Assembly: GCA_902791885.1 (NCBI GenBank)
Contig: CADAXO010000029.1
Span: 1 to 13,338, forward strand
DNA length: 13,338 bases
Reading direction: 5' to 3'
From: Oscillospiraceae bacterium
GTDB lineage: Bacteria > Bacillota_A > Clostridia > Saccharofermentanales > Saccharofermentanaceae
Made by a program: the position numbers and the translations under genes. A model generated the notes under the pieces. It searched no databases and was not told the origin of the DNA. It saw only the letters and a program-made list of their open reading frames with translations. Positions 6,246 to 13,338 of this stretch are shown here, piece after piece; the first letter of the stretch is position 1; each line of letters begins with the position of its first letter.

Positions 6246-7517
6246 TCAGGCCTCTGCTTCCTTCTTCTTGGAAGGTTTTACAAGCACGAAGCAGACGATA
6301 AGAGCGATAACGTATAAAGCTCCTGTTGCGTACAGAACATTCTGATAGCAAGTTGCGGGATAGAAGCCTGTGGCAGGATCCTTGTCGCCGCTCATCTCGA
6401 GGATCTTTGTAGCCATCTGGTTACCTGTAAGACCTGCGATAGCCCATGCAGAGAGGCACATGCCGTGTACTGCGGAGATGGACTTCATACCGAAGTGGTC
6501 GGACAGGAGAGTAGGTACATTGGAGAAGCCTCCGCCGTATCCTGCGTTAACCATGATGAGAAGTGCTACGCAGAGGACAACGATCTTATTTTCGATGCCG
6601 TGTGTGAAGATGGTTGCACCTGTAAGACCGATGGAGAGAATGAAGATGATCTTGTAGATCGTGTTTCTGTCCTTGAATGTGTCAGCCCATGCGGAGAAGC
6701 CCAAGCGGCCTGCTGCATTCGCGATGGCTGTTACGGAACCTAATGTAGCAGCGATGCCTGCTGTAAGTCCGACTGCAGTGAATATAGCCTTCTCCTGAGA
6801 GATAAGAGCGAGACCGCAGTGGATGTTGATGTAGAACATGATCCAGATTCCGATGAATGTCTTGTTTGTGAAAGAGAACTTGAAGTTCTTTCCGAGTGTT
6901 GCGAAGAACTCCTTGATTCCGCCTTCCTCGTGAGCCTCGACCCAGTCTGCAGGCTTCTTGAGAAGCAGGTGTCCTACGAACATCATTACGCAGTAGATAC
7001 CGCCCATGATGAAGAACATGTAAGCAGGGTTGTTGTCGAACTTGTTAAGGAAGAACTGCATTACGGGAGTTGCGATAGCCTTTGCGAGACCGAAGCCTGC
7101 AACTGCAAGTCCTGTAGCAAGACCCTTACGGTCCTTGAACCACAGCATGAGTGTCTTAACGGGTGAAAGGTAACCTGTTCCCAGACCGATACCCATTATG
7201 CATCCGTAGCACAGGAAGATAAGCGGGAGAGACTTGAGTAAGATAGCCGCACCCGTTCCGAGCATACCTGTTGTGAAACAGATAGTCGCGATGAGGGATG
7301 ATTTCTTAATGTCCTTCTCAACTACGTCGCCTAAGAATGCGGCAGACATACCGAGGAAGAAGATAGCGAGTGAGAATGCCCACTGCACATCGCCGTTATC
7401 TGCGCCGATGTACTCTGCAATCTCCTTCGAGAATGTGCCCCAGCAGTAAACCGTACCGATACTGCAGTGCAGAAGAAGAGCAGGGATAGCAGCGCGTATC
7501 CATTTGTTTTCGCTCAT
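6246..7517 (-). CDS. OFA-family MFS transporter (oxalate/formate antiporter-like)
   Basis: A 423-residue major facilitator protein with about 12 hydrophobic segments over its whole length. The start MSENKWIRAAIPALLLHCSIGTVYCWGTF is typical of the OFA subfamily, as are the following SKEIAEYIG, the cytoplasmic loop GDVVEKDIKK (63-70 region) and the GYGGGFSNVPTLLSDHFG stretch in the second half. Characterised or proposed OFA substrates are small carboxylates such as oxalate, formate, lactate or pyruvate; which one applies here cannot be read from the sequence. No oxalate-degradation gene is in the window. The C terminus is a short, lysine-rich cytoplasmic tail (KPSKKKEAEA). The start is supported by AAAGGAGG (complement of 7524-7531) 6 nt before the ATG. 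It has its own promoter and a strong terminator. It lies 88 nt downstream of the ABC permease without a clear terminator between them, so read-through is possible. Confidence 0.9.
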   Translation of the reverse strand: MSENKWIRAAIPALLLHCSIGTVYCWGTFSKEIAEYIGADNGDVQWAFSLAIFFLGMSAAFLGDVVEKDIKKSSLIATICFTTGMLGTGAAILLKSLPLIFLCYGCIMGIGLGTGYLSPVKTLMLWFKDRKGLATGLAVAGFGLAKAIATPVMQFFLNKFDNNPAYMFFIMGGIYCVMMFVGHLLLKKPADWVEAHEEGGIKEFFATLGKNFKFSFTNKTFIGIWIMFYINIHCGLALISQEKAIFTAVGLTAGIAATLGSVTAIANAAGRLGFSAWADTFKDRNTIYKIIFILSIGLTGATIFTHGIENKIVVLCVALLIMVNAGYGGGFSNVPTLLSDHFGMKSISAVHGMCLSAWAIAGLTGNQMATKILEMSGDKDPATGFYPATCYQNVLYATGALYVIALIVCFVLVKPSKKKEAEA

Positions 7518-7532
7518 AAGGAGCCTCCTTTA

Positions 7533-7578
7533 AATTGCAATCACGTAATAATATATAATTTCTCTGTGATTTGCAATT
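7533..7578. promoter_or_regulatory. Inverted repeat enclosing the OFA promoter, possible operator
   Basis: AATTGCAATCAC at 7533-7544 is mirrored by GTGATTTGCAATT at 7566-7578 (12 of 13 positions, one extra T), separated by 21 nt. One arm lies on the -35 and the other on the predicted start site. The distal arm would not be transcribed, so a DNA-binding site is more likely than an RNA hairpin. The regulator is unknown. Confidence 0.5.
7548..7576 (-). promoter_or_regulatory. Promoter of the OFA transporter gene
   Basis: Reading leftward: TTGCAA (-35, 7576-7571; 4/6 match), a 17-nt spacer, then TATTAT (-10, 7553-7548; 5/6 match). The predicted start is near 7541, about 24 nt before the ATG. Confidence 0.6.
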
Positions 7579-7605
7579 AACAGGAGTGTTACTGTTTTCT
7601 AACGA

Positions 7606-8658
7606 TTAACGCTTGTCCTTGTCGATGAATTCGAGCGCGATGGTTGCCAGTGAGATGTAGACGAGAATGTTGATCGCGAGGCATTCCCAGCATTTGCCGA
7701 CGTTCTCTCTTGTGGATGCGTACTTAGCCTCCTGATTAAGTTCACCGCACTTTATCTCGAAGTTATAGACGCCGTTCGGCTGCTGCTCGATAATGCCGAT
7801 GATCTCGCTGAAGCTTATCTCCTGATCGTCGGGCAGAGATTCTAAAGCTGAAAGGATCATTAATGAATCGGGATCGGAAGACAGCTCCTGAGATGACGAT
7901 ATGAATTCTTCTATCTGATCAACGGTTACGCTGGCATTTGACATCTTCTTCATGCTCTTCCATACGGAGACCATGGGGAGGGAATTATACTCGCCCTGTG
8001 CGCATGTCGCTGTGAGACTCCACTTAGTGATGGTGAGGTTGCTCATCCACTTAACTGAATCGGGAAGCGAGAAGAAGCCGCTTGAGAATACAAGCTGGAA
8101 GATAAGAAGGAACGGCATTACCGTCATGGCCGTCGTCGTATTGCGTACGAGGCAGGAGACAAGAAGGCTTAACATGTCAGCTGCGAAGATCGACAGGAAA
8201 ACCGTGACGCCGAGATCGATAAAGATGTTACTGAAGAAAATACCTGTCTCCGGGAATTTGACATTCATCTGGTTAAATACAAACAGCGTGATGATGGTCT
8301 GAAGCAGACACAGAAAAGCCTGGTAGATCGTGTGTGCAGTTATGTAGGAACTGATATGAACTCCGCTTCTGTGCTCTCTTTTTACGATCGCACGTTCACG
8401 GCATACTACCTGGATCGAATTAAAGAATCCGTTCCAGACACAGACGCATGAGACCGCGAAGGATCCCATGAGATGACCTTCCATGTTATTAAAAAGAGAA
8501 GCTCCCATTACCATCGCTACGAGACCTGCGATGATGGCAGCCATGGGCATTACTTTCCAGTCATTCTGGAAGACGAACATTCGGAAGAATTTGCCGAGGT
8601 AGATCCCGGTCTGATATATGCGTCCCTGATGCTTTACATCTTTTATTTCCCTGTTCAT
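7606..8658 (-). CDS. ABC-2/ABCG-type transporter permease
   Basis: The 350-residue membrane subunit of an ABC exporter. Hydrophobic segments lie at about 36-56, 64-84, 108-128, 142-170, 176-197 and 326-343, the six-helix plan of ABC-2 permeases. RERAIVKREHRSG (87-99) between helices 2 and 3 resembles the coupling segment of ABCG-type permeases. A long polar, acidic loop (about 200-325) between helices 5 and 6 matches the position of the large external loop in ABCG proteins but is longer than usual. The ATG overlaps the stop of the ATPase gene (ATGA), so the two are translationally coupled and presumably form one transporter. The cargo is unknown; drug, lipid or peptide export are all possible. 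Confidence 0.85.
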   Translation of the reverse strand: MNREIKDVKHQGRIYQTGIYLGKFFRMFVFQNDWKVMPMAAIIAGLVAMVMGASLFNNMEGHLMGSFAVSCVCVWNGFFNSIQVVCRERAIVKREHRSGVHISSYITAHTIYQAFLCLLQTIITLFVFNQMNVKFPETGIFFSNIFIDLGVTVFLSIFAADMLSLLVSCLVRNTTTAMTVMPFLLIFQLVFSSGFFSLPDSVKWMSNLTITKWSLTATCAQGEYNSLPMVSVWKSMKKMSNASVTVDQIEEFISSSQELSSDPDSLMILSALESLPDDQEISFSEIIGIIEQQPNGVYNFEIKCGELNQEAKYASTRENVGKCWECLAINILVYISLATIALEFIDKDKR

Positions 8659-10064
8659 GCTGTTGCCCCCTCGTACTTCTCTGCGATGATCATATCCGCG
8701 GCTTCTTTACATGTTTTGCCCTCATCCATAAGCCTTGCTATGCGGGAATACATTGCCACGAATTCTTCTGCACGGCCTTCGCCGCCTTCTTCCTTCTGGT
8801 TGATGGTGCGAAGTACCGCTTCCATCGTGCCGCGTGCGAAAAAGTCCTTTGCGACGTCAACGGGGCCGTAGAAAGCAAGCCTTCCTGTGCGTGTGGCGTC
8901 TTTGGCAAGTACTATGACATCATCGAAAAGGTCGATGACTCGGTCAGGCGTGTGCGTGATTACTATTACGATCTTGCCCTGGTCTGCGATGTCGCGGAGC
9001 TTTTCGAACAGGCCCCTGGCGACAACGCCGTCGAGACCTGAGTCAGGCTCGTCGAGGATGAACAGAGCGGGGTCTGAGATAAACTCGATGGCGATGGAAA
9101 GGCGTTTCTTCTGTCCGCCCGAGAGCTTCTCTACCATGGTGTTCTGAAGCATGGACAGGCCGAATGACTCGAGCATATCCTGTACGCGCTGCTTCTTATC
9201 CTTGACCGACATTGATGAAGGAAGACGGATGTTTGCAGCATCTTCGAGAGTCTTTAATACGGTGTCGTTGCCGCGCATCAGTTCCTGCTGGGGAACAAAA
9301 CCGAGATTGTATTTGATGTCCTTATAATCACGGTAGATGTTGATATCGTTGAGTGTGATGGACGCATCAGCCTTCTCGTATCCTGTTACGGCGTTCAGGA
9401 ATGTCGTCTTGCCGGCACCGGAGCCGCCGAGAAGGAGGACCATGTGACCCTTGGGGATGACAAGGTGGATATCCTTAAGAAGTACGTTGGTCTGGAATGC
9501 CGTACGTGCTGTTCTTGCATTGATATTAACGGAAAGACCCTCTGCCTTCTCATCTGCGGTGATGCCTGAAAGCTCGGCTTCCGTGTCTTTATCGGTAGCC
9601 AGTCTGGTGGGCTGGAACTTCTTGGAAACACCCCAGTACAGTGCGACTACATTGGCGAAGAGCATCCAGAGAAGAATCCATGTTCTTTTGCGGTTGAAAA
9701 CATCGCATGTACCTACGTTCAGTTTGATAGCCTGAACGAAGTTGATGATCAAGCAAACCAGTTGTATGAGGGTGGCTAAGAGAAGGATAGGAATCGGAAT
9801 ACTGTCGATCAGCATTATTATGGATAAAACGAGGGTAAGGATCTCGATAAATGCAAGTGTGCGGCCTTCGCTTTCTCTGCGTGCACAAAGACCGCGGCAG
9901 TACATACGGTAGCCCGGAACAAAGGACTTCCACCACTCAAGACCGCACTTCTTAAAGAAAGGAATGTAGAACAGACCTGAGAATATAAACAGAATTATCG
10001 ACTCGATTCCGTTGGTTGTAATATTTACAGCGGTCGATGTCTCGGCGCCTGAGATTATGAACAT
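8655..10064 (-). CDS. ABCG-like ATPase fused to an N-terminal four-helix membrane domain
   Basis: Of 469 residues, the first about 150 form a membrane domain with hydrophobic segments at about 20-37, 72-88, 90-112 and 128-146. A cytoplasmic-looking loop contains GLEWWKSFVPGYRMYCRG (41-58), a pattern that reminds me of DUF5684-like small membrane proteins. The ATPase follows: Walker A GGSGAGKTT (213-221), Q-loop FVPQQ (256-260), signature LSGGQ (314-318), Walker B LFILDEP with catalytic E339, D-loop SGLDG (342-346) and switch H371. DEPDSGLD and the downstream THTPDRV are ABCG-like. All ATPase residues are intact. A lysine/glutamate-rich tail (423-469) follows. The start is supported by GGGAGGG (complement of about 10072-10078). 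The gene heads the leftward unit and is coupled to the permease. Substrate unknown. Confidence 0.85.
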   Translation of the reverse strand: MFIISGAETSTAVNITTNGIESIILFIFSGLFYIPFFKKCGLEWWKSFVPGYRMYCRGLCARRESEGRTLAFIEILTLVLSIIMLIDSIPIPILLLATLIQLVCLIINFVQAIKLNVGTCDVFNRKRTWILLWMLFANVVALYWGVSKKFQPTRLATDKDTEAELSGITADEKAEGLSVNINARTARTAFQTNVLLKDIHLVIPKGHMVLLLGGSGAGKTTFLNAVTGYEKADASITLNDINIYRDYKDIKYNLGFVPQQELMRGNDTVLKTLEDAANIRLPSSMSVKDKKQRVQDMLESFGLSMLQNTMVEKLSGGQKKRLSIAIEFISDPALFILDEPDSGLDGVVARGLFEKLRDIADQGKIVIVITHTPDRVIDLFDDVIVLAKDATRTGRLAFYGPVDVAKDFFARGTMEAVLRTINQKEEGGEGRAEEFVAMYSRIARLMDEGKTCKEAADMIIAEKYEGATA

Positions 10065-10111
10065 AAGATTGTCCCTCCCGACAATTTTAGCAAATTAAAT
10101 TTACAAATATA

Positions 10112-10141
10112 ATAATACGGACATTATAAACGGAAATGCAA
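10112..10141 (-). promoter_or_regulatory. Candidate promoter of the ABC exporter genes
   Basis: The AT-rich gap before the ATPase gene offers two minus-strand -10 candidates: TATAAT (10128-10123) with no recognisable -35, and TATTAT (10117-10112) with TTGCAT 18 nt upstream (10141-10136, a weak 3/6 match). I cannot choose between them. Confidence 0.35.
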
Positions 10142-10150
10142 GAATTGCTT

Positions 10151-10159
10151 TGCTATAAT
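10151..10159 (+). promoter_or_regulatory. Extended -10 promoter of the acyltransferase-CPBP genes
   Basis: TGCTATAAT gives a perfect -10 (10154-10159) with the TGn extension at 10151-10153. The expected -35 position (10131-10136) is poor, which is tolerable for an extended -10. The predicted start is near 10166, about 26 nt before the ATG at 10192, with CGGAGG at 10179-10184 as ribosome site. It lies within the divergent gap shared with the ABC genes. Confidence 0.65.
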
Positions 10160-10191
10160 ATTGAAAAATTATTGTTAACGGAGGCCTATAG

Positions 10192-11514
10192 ATGGCAAAA
10201 AAGCCTGTTGAATACGATATCGGATGCGTGCCGAGCAACTGGTGGTATCACTGTGTCGGAGAGAATATCTTAGTATCGCTTATCTCACTTTTTACCAACA
10301 TCAAAGTTAAGCCCGATCAGGACTATCTCAAGGAGGAGGGCCCGATCATCGTAATAGCAAACCACCAGGCATATCTCGACCCGATGGTCACAAGCAAGCT
10401 TACGCGCGGCAGGCCGGGCAACTTCGTCACAGGCGAGTTCGTATTCAGAAAGGAGCCCTGGGGACACTGGTTCAAGCTCGGAGGTGCTATCCCGAAGAAG
10501 CAGTTCGTAGTTGATACCATCGCCGTTAAGGCCATGATGAAGGTCATGAAGAGAAAGGGCGTTCTCTTCATTTACCCTGAGGCGACGCGTTCCGTTGACG
10601 GCAGCACGATCACTTTCGATGACGGCGTAGCGAAGATGGCTAAGAAGGCCGGAGCTGCTATCTATATCCAGCACATACACGGAGCTTACCTTACGATGCC
10701 GAGATGGGGCGAAGGACTCTCGATCCGCAAGGGCAAGATCACATCCGAGTTCGCATACAAGCTTCCGGGCTCCAAGGTCAAGGAGATGACTGCGGAGGAG
10801 ATCCAGCAGTACATCCTCGACGGCATAAAGTACGACGAGAACGACTATGCCCGCGCGAACCACCCGGTACATAAGGGAAAGAACCTCGCCAAGGGCTTGC
10901 AGAACATCGGTTATATCTGCCCCAAGTGCGAAAAGGAATTCACCATGAAGTGGGCAGGCAAGAAGGAAGGCGACAAGATCCGCTGCACTTCCTGCGGCAA
11001 CACTGTAAGATATCTTCCTTCAGGTCTTCTTGAGCCTGCGACAGAAAGCGATAAGAGCTTCGAGGATCTTCATAAGTGGACCGAGTGGGAGAGGGAAAAA
11101 GTTTCTGAAGAAATTGAGCGTGGCGGCTTCAGTATGGAACTTGATGCCGAGCTTCACAAGAAGTTCGATGAGCTGACTTTTGCCAAGACCGGTAACGGCA
11201 AGGTGACGATCACATCTGAGGAGATCACCTATGAGGGAACCGACTGCGACGCTACGCTCGGAATCCCTTATAAGAAGGGCGGCAAGCCTGACCCGAAGTA
11301 CAAGAACAGGTCGCTTGAGGGCGTAAGCAAGCCCGTTACCCAGGTGTTCGAGATCGCGACCATGAGAGGTCTTGTTACAAGCTACGGCAAAAGATTCGAG
11401 ATCTACAGTAAGGACGGAGAACTGTTCAGATTCTATGTCGACGGACAGAAGGTTTATAAGATCCACCTGATCGTAGAGCTTCTCGGAAAGAGGAGAGAAG
11501 GCGGTAATACATGA
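10192..11514 (+). CDS. PlsC-type acyltransferase with zinc ribbon and C-terminal β-rich domain
   Basis: The N-terminal half is a 1-acylglycerol-phosphate acyltransferase (PlsC) domain, which acylates lysophospholipids at the inner membrane face. The catalytic NHxxxxD motif is NHQAYLD (57-63, H58 and D63). GEFVFRKEP (81-89) and the IYPEATRS motif (127-134, with P129 and E130) follow. At about 240-275 there is a zinc ribbon with two CxxC pairs (C243/C246 and C265/C268). Residues about 283-440 are unusual for a PlsC protein (normally about 200-250 residues in total). They include a charged helix (about 290-315), then alternating short hydrophobic strands (VTITSEEITYEG, FEIATMRGLVTSYG, FEIYSKDGELFRFYV) and a terminal amphipathic helix, a pattern like PH or GRAM domains; this assignment is tentative. 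The stop overlaps the next start (ATGA). Confidence 0.87.
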   Translation: MAKKPVEYDIGCVPSNWWYHCVGENILVSLISLFTNIKVKPDQDYLKEEGPIIVIANHQAYLDPMVTSKLTRGRPGNFVTGEFVFRKEPWGHWFKLGGAIPKKQFVVDTIAVKAMMKVMKRKGVLFIYPEATRSVDGSTITFDDGVAKMAKKAGAAIYIQHIHGAYLTMPRWGEGLSIRKGKITSEFAYKLPGSKVKEMTAEEIQQYILDGIKYDENDYARANHPVHKGKNLAKGLQNIGYICPKCEKEFTMKWAGKKEGDKIRCTSCGNTVRYLPSGLLEPATESDKSFEDLHKWTEWEREKVSEEIERGGFSMELDAELHKKFDELTFAKTGNGKVTITSEEITYEGTDCDATLGIPYKKGGKPDPKYKNRSLEGVSKPVTQVFEIATMRGLVTSYGKRFEIYSKDGELFRFYVDGQKVYKIHLIVELLGKRREGGNT

Positions 11515-12335
11515 GTTCCAACAGTAAGCATCCGTTCTTTGACCACGGGTTAATCAGCTATTTCGTTATAGGCTTATGTACATTGATGGCATCATCCATG
11601 TGCGGGGTCTTTGCAGCGGCTTTTGCCAAAATACTTTTTCCTGCACTTGCCGGAAGGCCTGCCAACGGAATCGGTGTAGCAGGAGCATCTGTTGCCATGG
11701 CCGTTATATTCTGGCTCTATTTCCGCAAGGAAGGTTACAAGGGAATACTTAAGGGACAAAAGATCCTTTGGTGTTTCCTGGTGATGCTGCCCTTCCTTGC
11801 CATTCACTATGCGGGAAGTATCGTAAGCTGGCATGAGTTCGGAAGAACAGGCTCTGTAGTGCTTATGCTTCTTGCTTCTCTTTCGCCGGGATTCGGAGAA
11901 GAGATGGCGTTCAGAGGTCTCGGCGTCGCCAACTTCATGAGAGTTGCGAAGTCCGGCAAGGACATTAAGCTCATTTTCTGGATCTCTTCAGTGGTATTCG
12001 GCATTACGCATATTATGAATATCTTCTCGGGCGGAGATCCTTTTGCCAGTGCCGTTCAGTCTGTCTATGCGATAGGCGTCGGTATGATCTTCTGCGCGGT
12101 TTACTTAAGAAGCGGCAATCTCCTGCCCACCATCATAGCTCACGCAAGTGTTGATTTTATGGAGTTTATGCGCGGCGATCTTGTGGAAAGCGGCGGTTCC
12201 ATGACAGGTCTCGGTGTCGGCGACTGGATAACGGTCGCAGCCTCGGCAGTGGGTGCCGTTATTGCCCTTATTCTTATTAATAAGAAGCATGATGACGAGA
12301 TCCTTGAGGTTTGGAAGAAAAAATGGGGACAATAA
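11511..12335 (+). CDS. CPBP-family intramembrane metalloprotease (CAAX-protease/bacteriocin-processing type)
   Basis: A 274-residue polytopic membrane protein with hydrophobic segments at about 14-40, 56-71, 85-103, 114-126, 152-168, 184-198 and 234-254. All motifs of the CPBP (ABI/Rce1) family are present: EE followed by R at E130-E131-xxx-R135 (GEEMAFR), FxxxH at F163-H167 (FGITH), and H211-xxx-D215 (HASVD). These are the metal and catalytic residues, so an active intramembrane protease is expected. Substrates of bacterial CPBP proteins vary (peptide maturation, immunity to self-made bacteriocins, membrane protein handling), and no bacteriocin precursor is seen nearby. Translation is coupled to the acyltransferase by a 4-nt overlap, which suggests a common membrane-related job. 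The C terminus is a lysine-rich cytoplasmic tail. Confidence 0.9.
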   Translation: MSSNSKHPFFDHGLISYFVIGLCTLMASSMCGVFAAAFAKILFPALAGRPANGIGVAGASVAMAVIFWLYFRKEGYKGILKGQKILWCFLVMLPFLAIHYAGSIVSWHEFGRTGSVVLMLLASLSPGFGEEMAFRGLGVANFMRVAKSGKDIKLIFWISSVVFGITHIMNIFSGGDPFASAVQSVYAIGVGMIFCAVYLRSGNLLPTIIAHASVDFMEFMRGDLVESGGSMTGLGVGDWITVAASAVGAVIALILINKKHDDEILEVWKKKWGQ

Positions 12336-12351
12336 AGCCTTTATAATCCCC
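12325..12351. other. Weak hairpin at the CPBP gene end overlapping the pgk -35
   Basis: GGGGA (12325-12329) pairs with TCCCC (12347-12351). After a 2x2 internal loop, ATAAA pairs with TTTAT around a 3-nt loop. There is no T tract, so it is not a convincing terminator. No clear terminator separates the CPBP gene from pgk. Confidence 0.3.
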
Positions 12352-12368
12352 GCAAAAGCATATATAAT
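12340..12368 (+). promoter_or_regulatory. Promoter of pgk
   Basis: TTTATA (12340-12345, 4/6), a 17-nt spacer and a perfect TATAAT (12363-12368) lie about 57 nt before the pgk start. The resulting leader would be about 50 nt and contains the GGGAG ribosome site (12411-12415). Confidence 0.7.
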
Positions 12369-12424
12369 ATTACGCGGTAATGAAGCGGTTAACGCTACAA
12401 AATAAATAATGGGAGTGTGACATT

Positions 12425-13338
12425 ATGGCACAGTATCTTAAGAAGAATGTAGAAGACTTGGATGTCAGCGGAAAGAGAGTCATCGTAAGAGTTGACTTTA
12501 ACGTACCGCTCGATAAGGAGACAGGCGCTATCACAGACGACAAGCGTATCACAGCTGCTCTTCCTACAATCAAGTATCTCGTAGACAATAATGCGAAGGT
12601 TATTCTCGTATCACACCTTGGTCGTCCGAAGAACGGACCTGAGCCCAAGTTCTCAATGAAGCCTGCTGCAGACAGACTTGCAGAGCTTCTCGGAAAGCCC
12701 GTCACACTCGCTTCTGACGTTATCGGCGAGGATGCAAAGGCTAAGGCTGCTGCACTCAAGGACGGCGAAGTTCTCATGCTCGAGAACGTAAGATTCCACA
12801 AGGAAGAGACAAAGAACGATCCTAAGTTCGCTGCTGAGCTCGCTTCCATGGCTGACCTCTATGTAAACGATGCTTTCGGTACAGCTCACAGAGCTCATGC
12901 TTCAACAGCAGGTCTTGCTAACTTCCTTCCTTCCGCTTGCGGTTACCTGATCCAGAAGGAGATCGACGTTATCGGCGGCGCTCTCGACAATCCTGCAAGA
13001 CCTTTCGTAGCTATCCTCGGCGGAGCTAAGGTTTCCGACAAGATCGGTGTTATCACAAACCTCCTCGACAAGGCTGATACGATCATCATCGGCGGCGGTA
13101 TGGCTTACACATTCATCGGCGCTATGGGCGGTACGATCGGTAACTCCCTTTTCGAGGCTGACAAGGTTGACCTTGCTAAGGAGCTCATGGCTAAGGCTGA
13201 AGAGAAGGGCGTTAAGCTCCTCCTCCCTGAGGACACAGTTGTTGCTGATGACTTCTCCAACGATGCTAACTCCAAGGTAGTTCCTACAATGGAGATCCCT
13301 GACGGCTGGGAGGGTCTCGACATCGGACCTAAGACAAT
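12425..13338 (+). CDS. pgk: Phosphoglycerate kinase, N-terminal three-quarters
   Basis: Cytosolic glycolytic enzyme that makes ATP and 3-phosphoglycerate from 1,3-bisphosphoglycerate and ADP. The frame is open to the window edge, giving 304 of the usual about 395 residues. Diagnostic motifs are complete: RVDFNVPLD (22-30), [29 protein letters not shown] (the substrate-binding basic patch) and [14 protein letters not shown], leading into the nucleotide-binding domain with [11 protein letters not shown]. Start: ATG 9 nt after GGGAG at 12411-12415. Codon use is visibly biased to a few codons (for example GCT, CTC/CTT, AAG), consistent with high expression. It is transcribed from its own promoter, and in the visible part gap and tpi are not next to it on the upstream side. 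Confidence 0.97.
   Translation, partial: MAQYLKKNVEDLDVSGKRVIVRVDFNVPLDKETGAITDDKRITAALPTIKYLVDNNAKVILVSHLGRPKNGPEPKFSMKPAADRLAELLGKPVTLASDVIGEDAKAKAAALKDGEVLMLENVRFHKEETKNDPKFAAELASMADLYVNDAFGTAHRAHASTAGLANFLPSACGYLIQKEIDVIGGALDNPARPFVAILGGAKVSDKIGVITNLLDKADTIIIGGGMAYTFIGAMGGTIGNSLFEADKVDLAKELMAKAEEKGVKLLLPEDTVVADDFSNDANSKVVPTMEIPDGWEGLDIGPKT

Noticed and set aside
7579..7596. Terminator between the ABC permease and OFA genes
   Set aside because: Only a 5-bp AACAG/CTGTT stem without a convincing T tract on the minus strand.
11020..11466. 148-residue minus-strand frame in the acyltransferase gene
   Set aside because: It is antisense to a gene with recognisable domain motifs and has no supporting start signal.

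Overview
The window looks like a chromosomal segment of a Gram-positive, Clostridia-class bacterium (Bacillota). This rests on the ctsR-mcsA-mcsB-clpC heat-shock operon, strong AGGAGG-type ribosome binding sites, TTGACA/TATAAT-like promoters, frequent AGA/AGG arginine codons, and mainly Clostridia-type membrane proteins. No phage, plasmid, transposase or CRISPR signature is seen. Genus cannot be assigned from the sequence alone.

Layout. (1) 1-432: the 3' end of a UPF0371/DUF1846 gene, closed by an intrinsic terminator. (2) 505-5910: a rightward stress operon, ctsR-mcsA-mcsB-clpC plus a PAP2-family membrane phosphatase. Its promoter is flanked by two CtsR-type operators in opposite orientation. 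Genes are nearly contiguous or overlapping (gaps of 15 and 1 nt, then overlaps of 4 and about 23 nt). (3) 5951-6144: a non-coding array of four roughly 51-bp units, each carrying inverted GGTCAC/GTGACC arms, followed by a bidirectional terminator. (4) 6246-10064, leftward: an OFA-family MFS transporter with its own promoter, downstream of a two-gene ABCG-like exporter whose ATPase carries an unusual N-terminal membrane domain. (5) 10192-12335, rightward: a PlsC-type acyltransferase with a zinc ribbon and a possible PH-like tail, overlapping a CPBP-family membrane protease gene. (6) 12425-13338: the 5' three-quarters of phosphoglycerate kinase with its own promoter.

The most notable observation is in the stress operon. 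McsB is normally the protein-arginine kinase that phosphorylates CtsR and marks proteins for ClpC-ClpP. Here it is full length and clearly in the family, but it has lost essentially every phosphagen-kinase catalytic landmark: the ATP-binding arginines, both NEED glutamates and the catalytic cysteine. The surrounding parts look normal: McsA keeps all four CxxC pairs, CtsR keeps its glycine heat-sensor loop, and ClpC keeps both N-domain glutamates, both ATPase centres and a ClpP-docking IGF tripeptide. This suggests a version of the CtsR/ClpC circuit that runs on a pseudokinase adaptor rather than on arginine phosphorylation.
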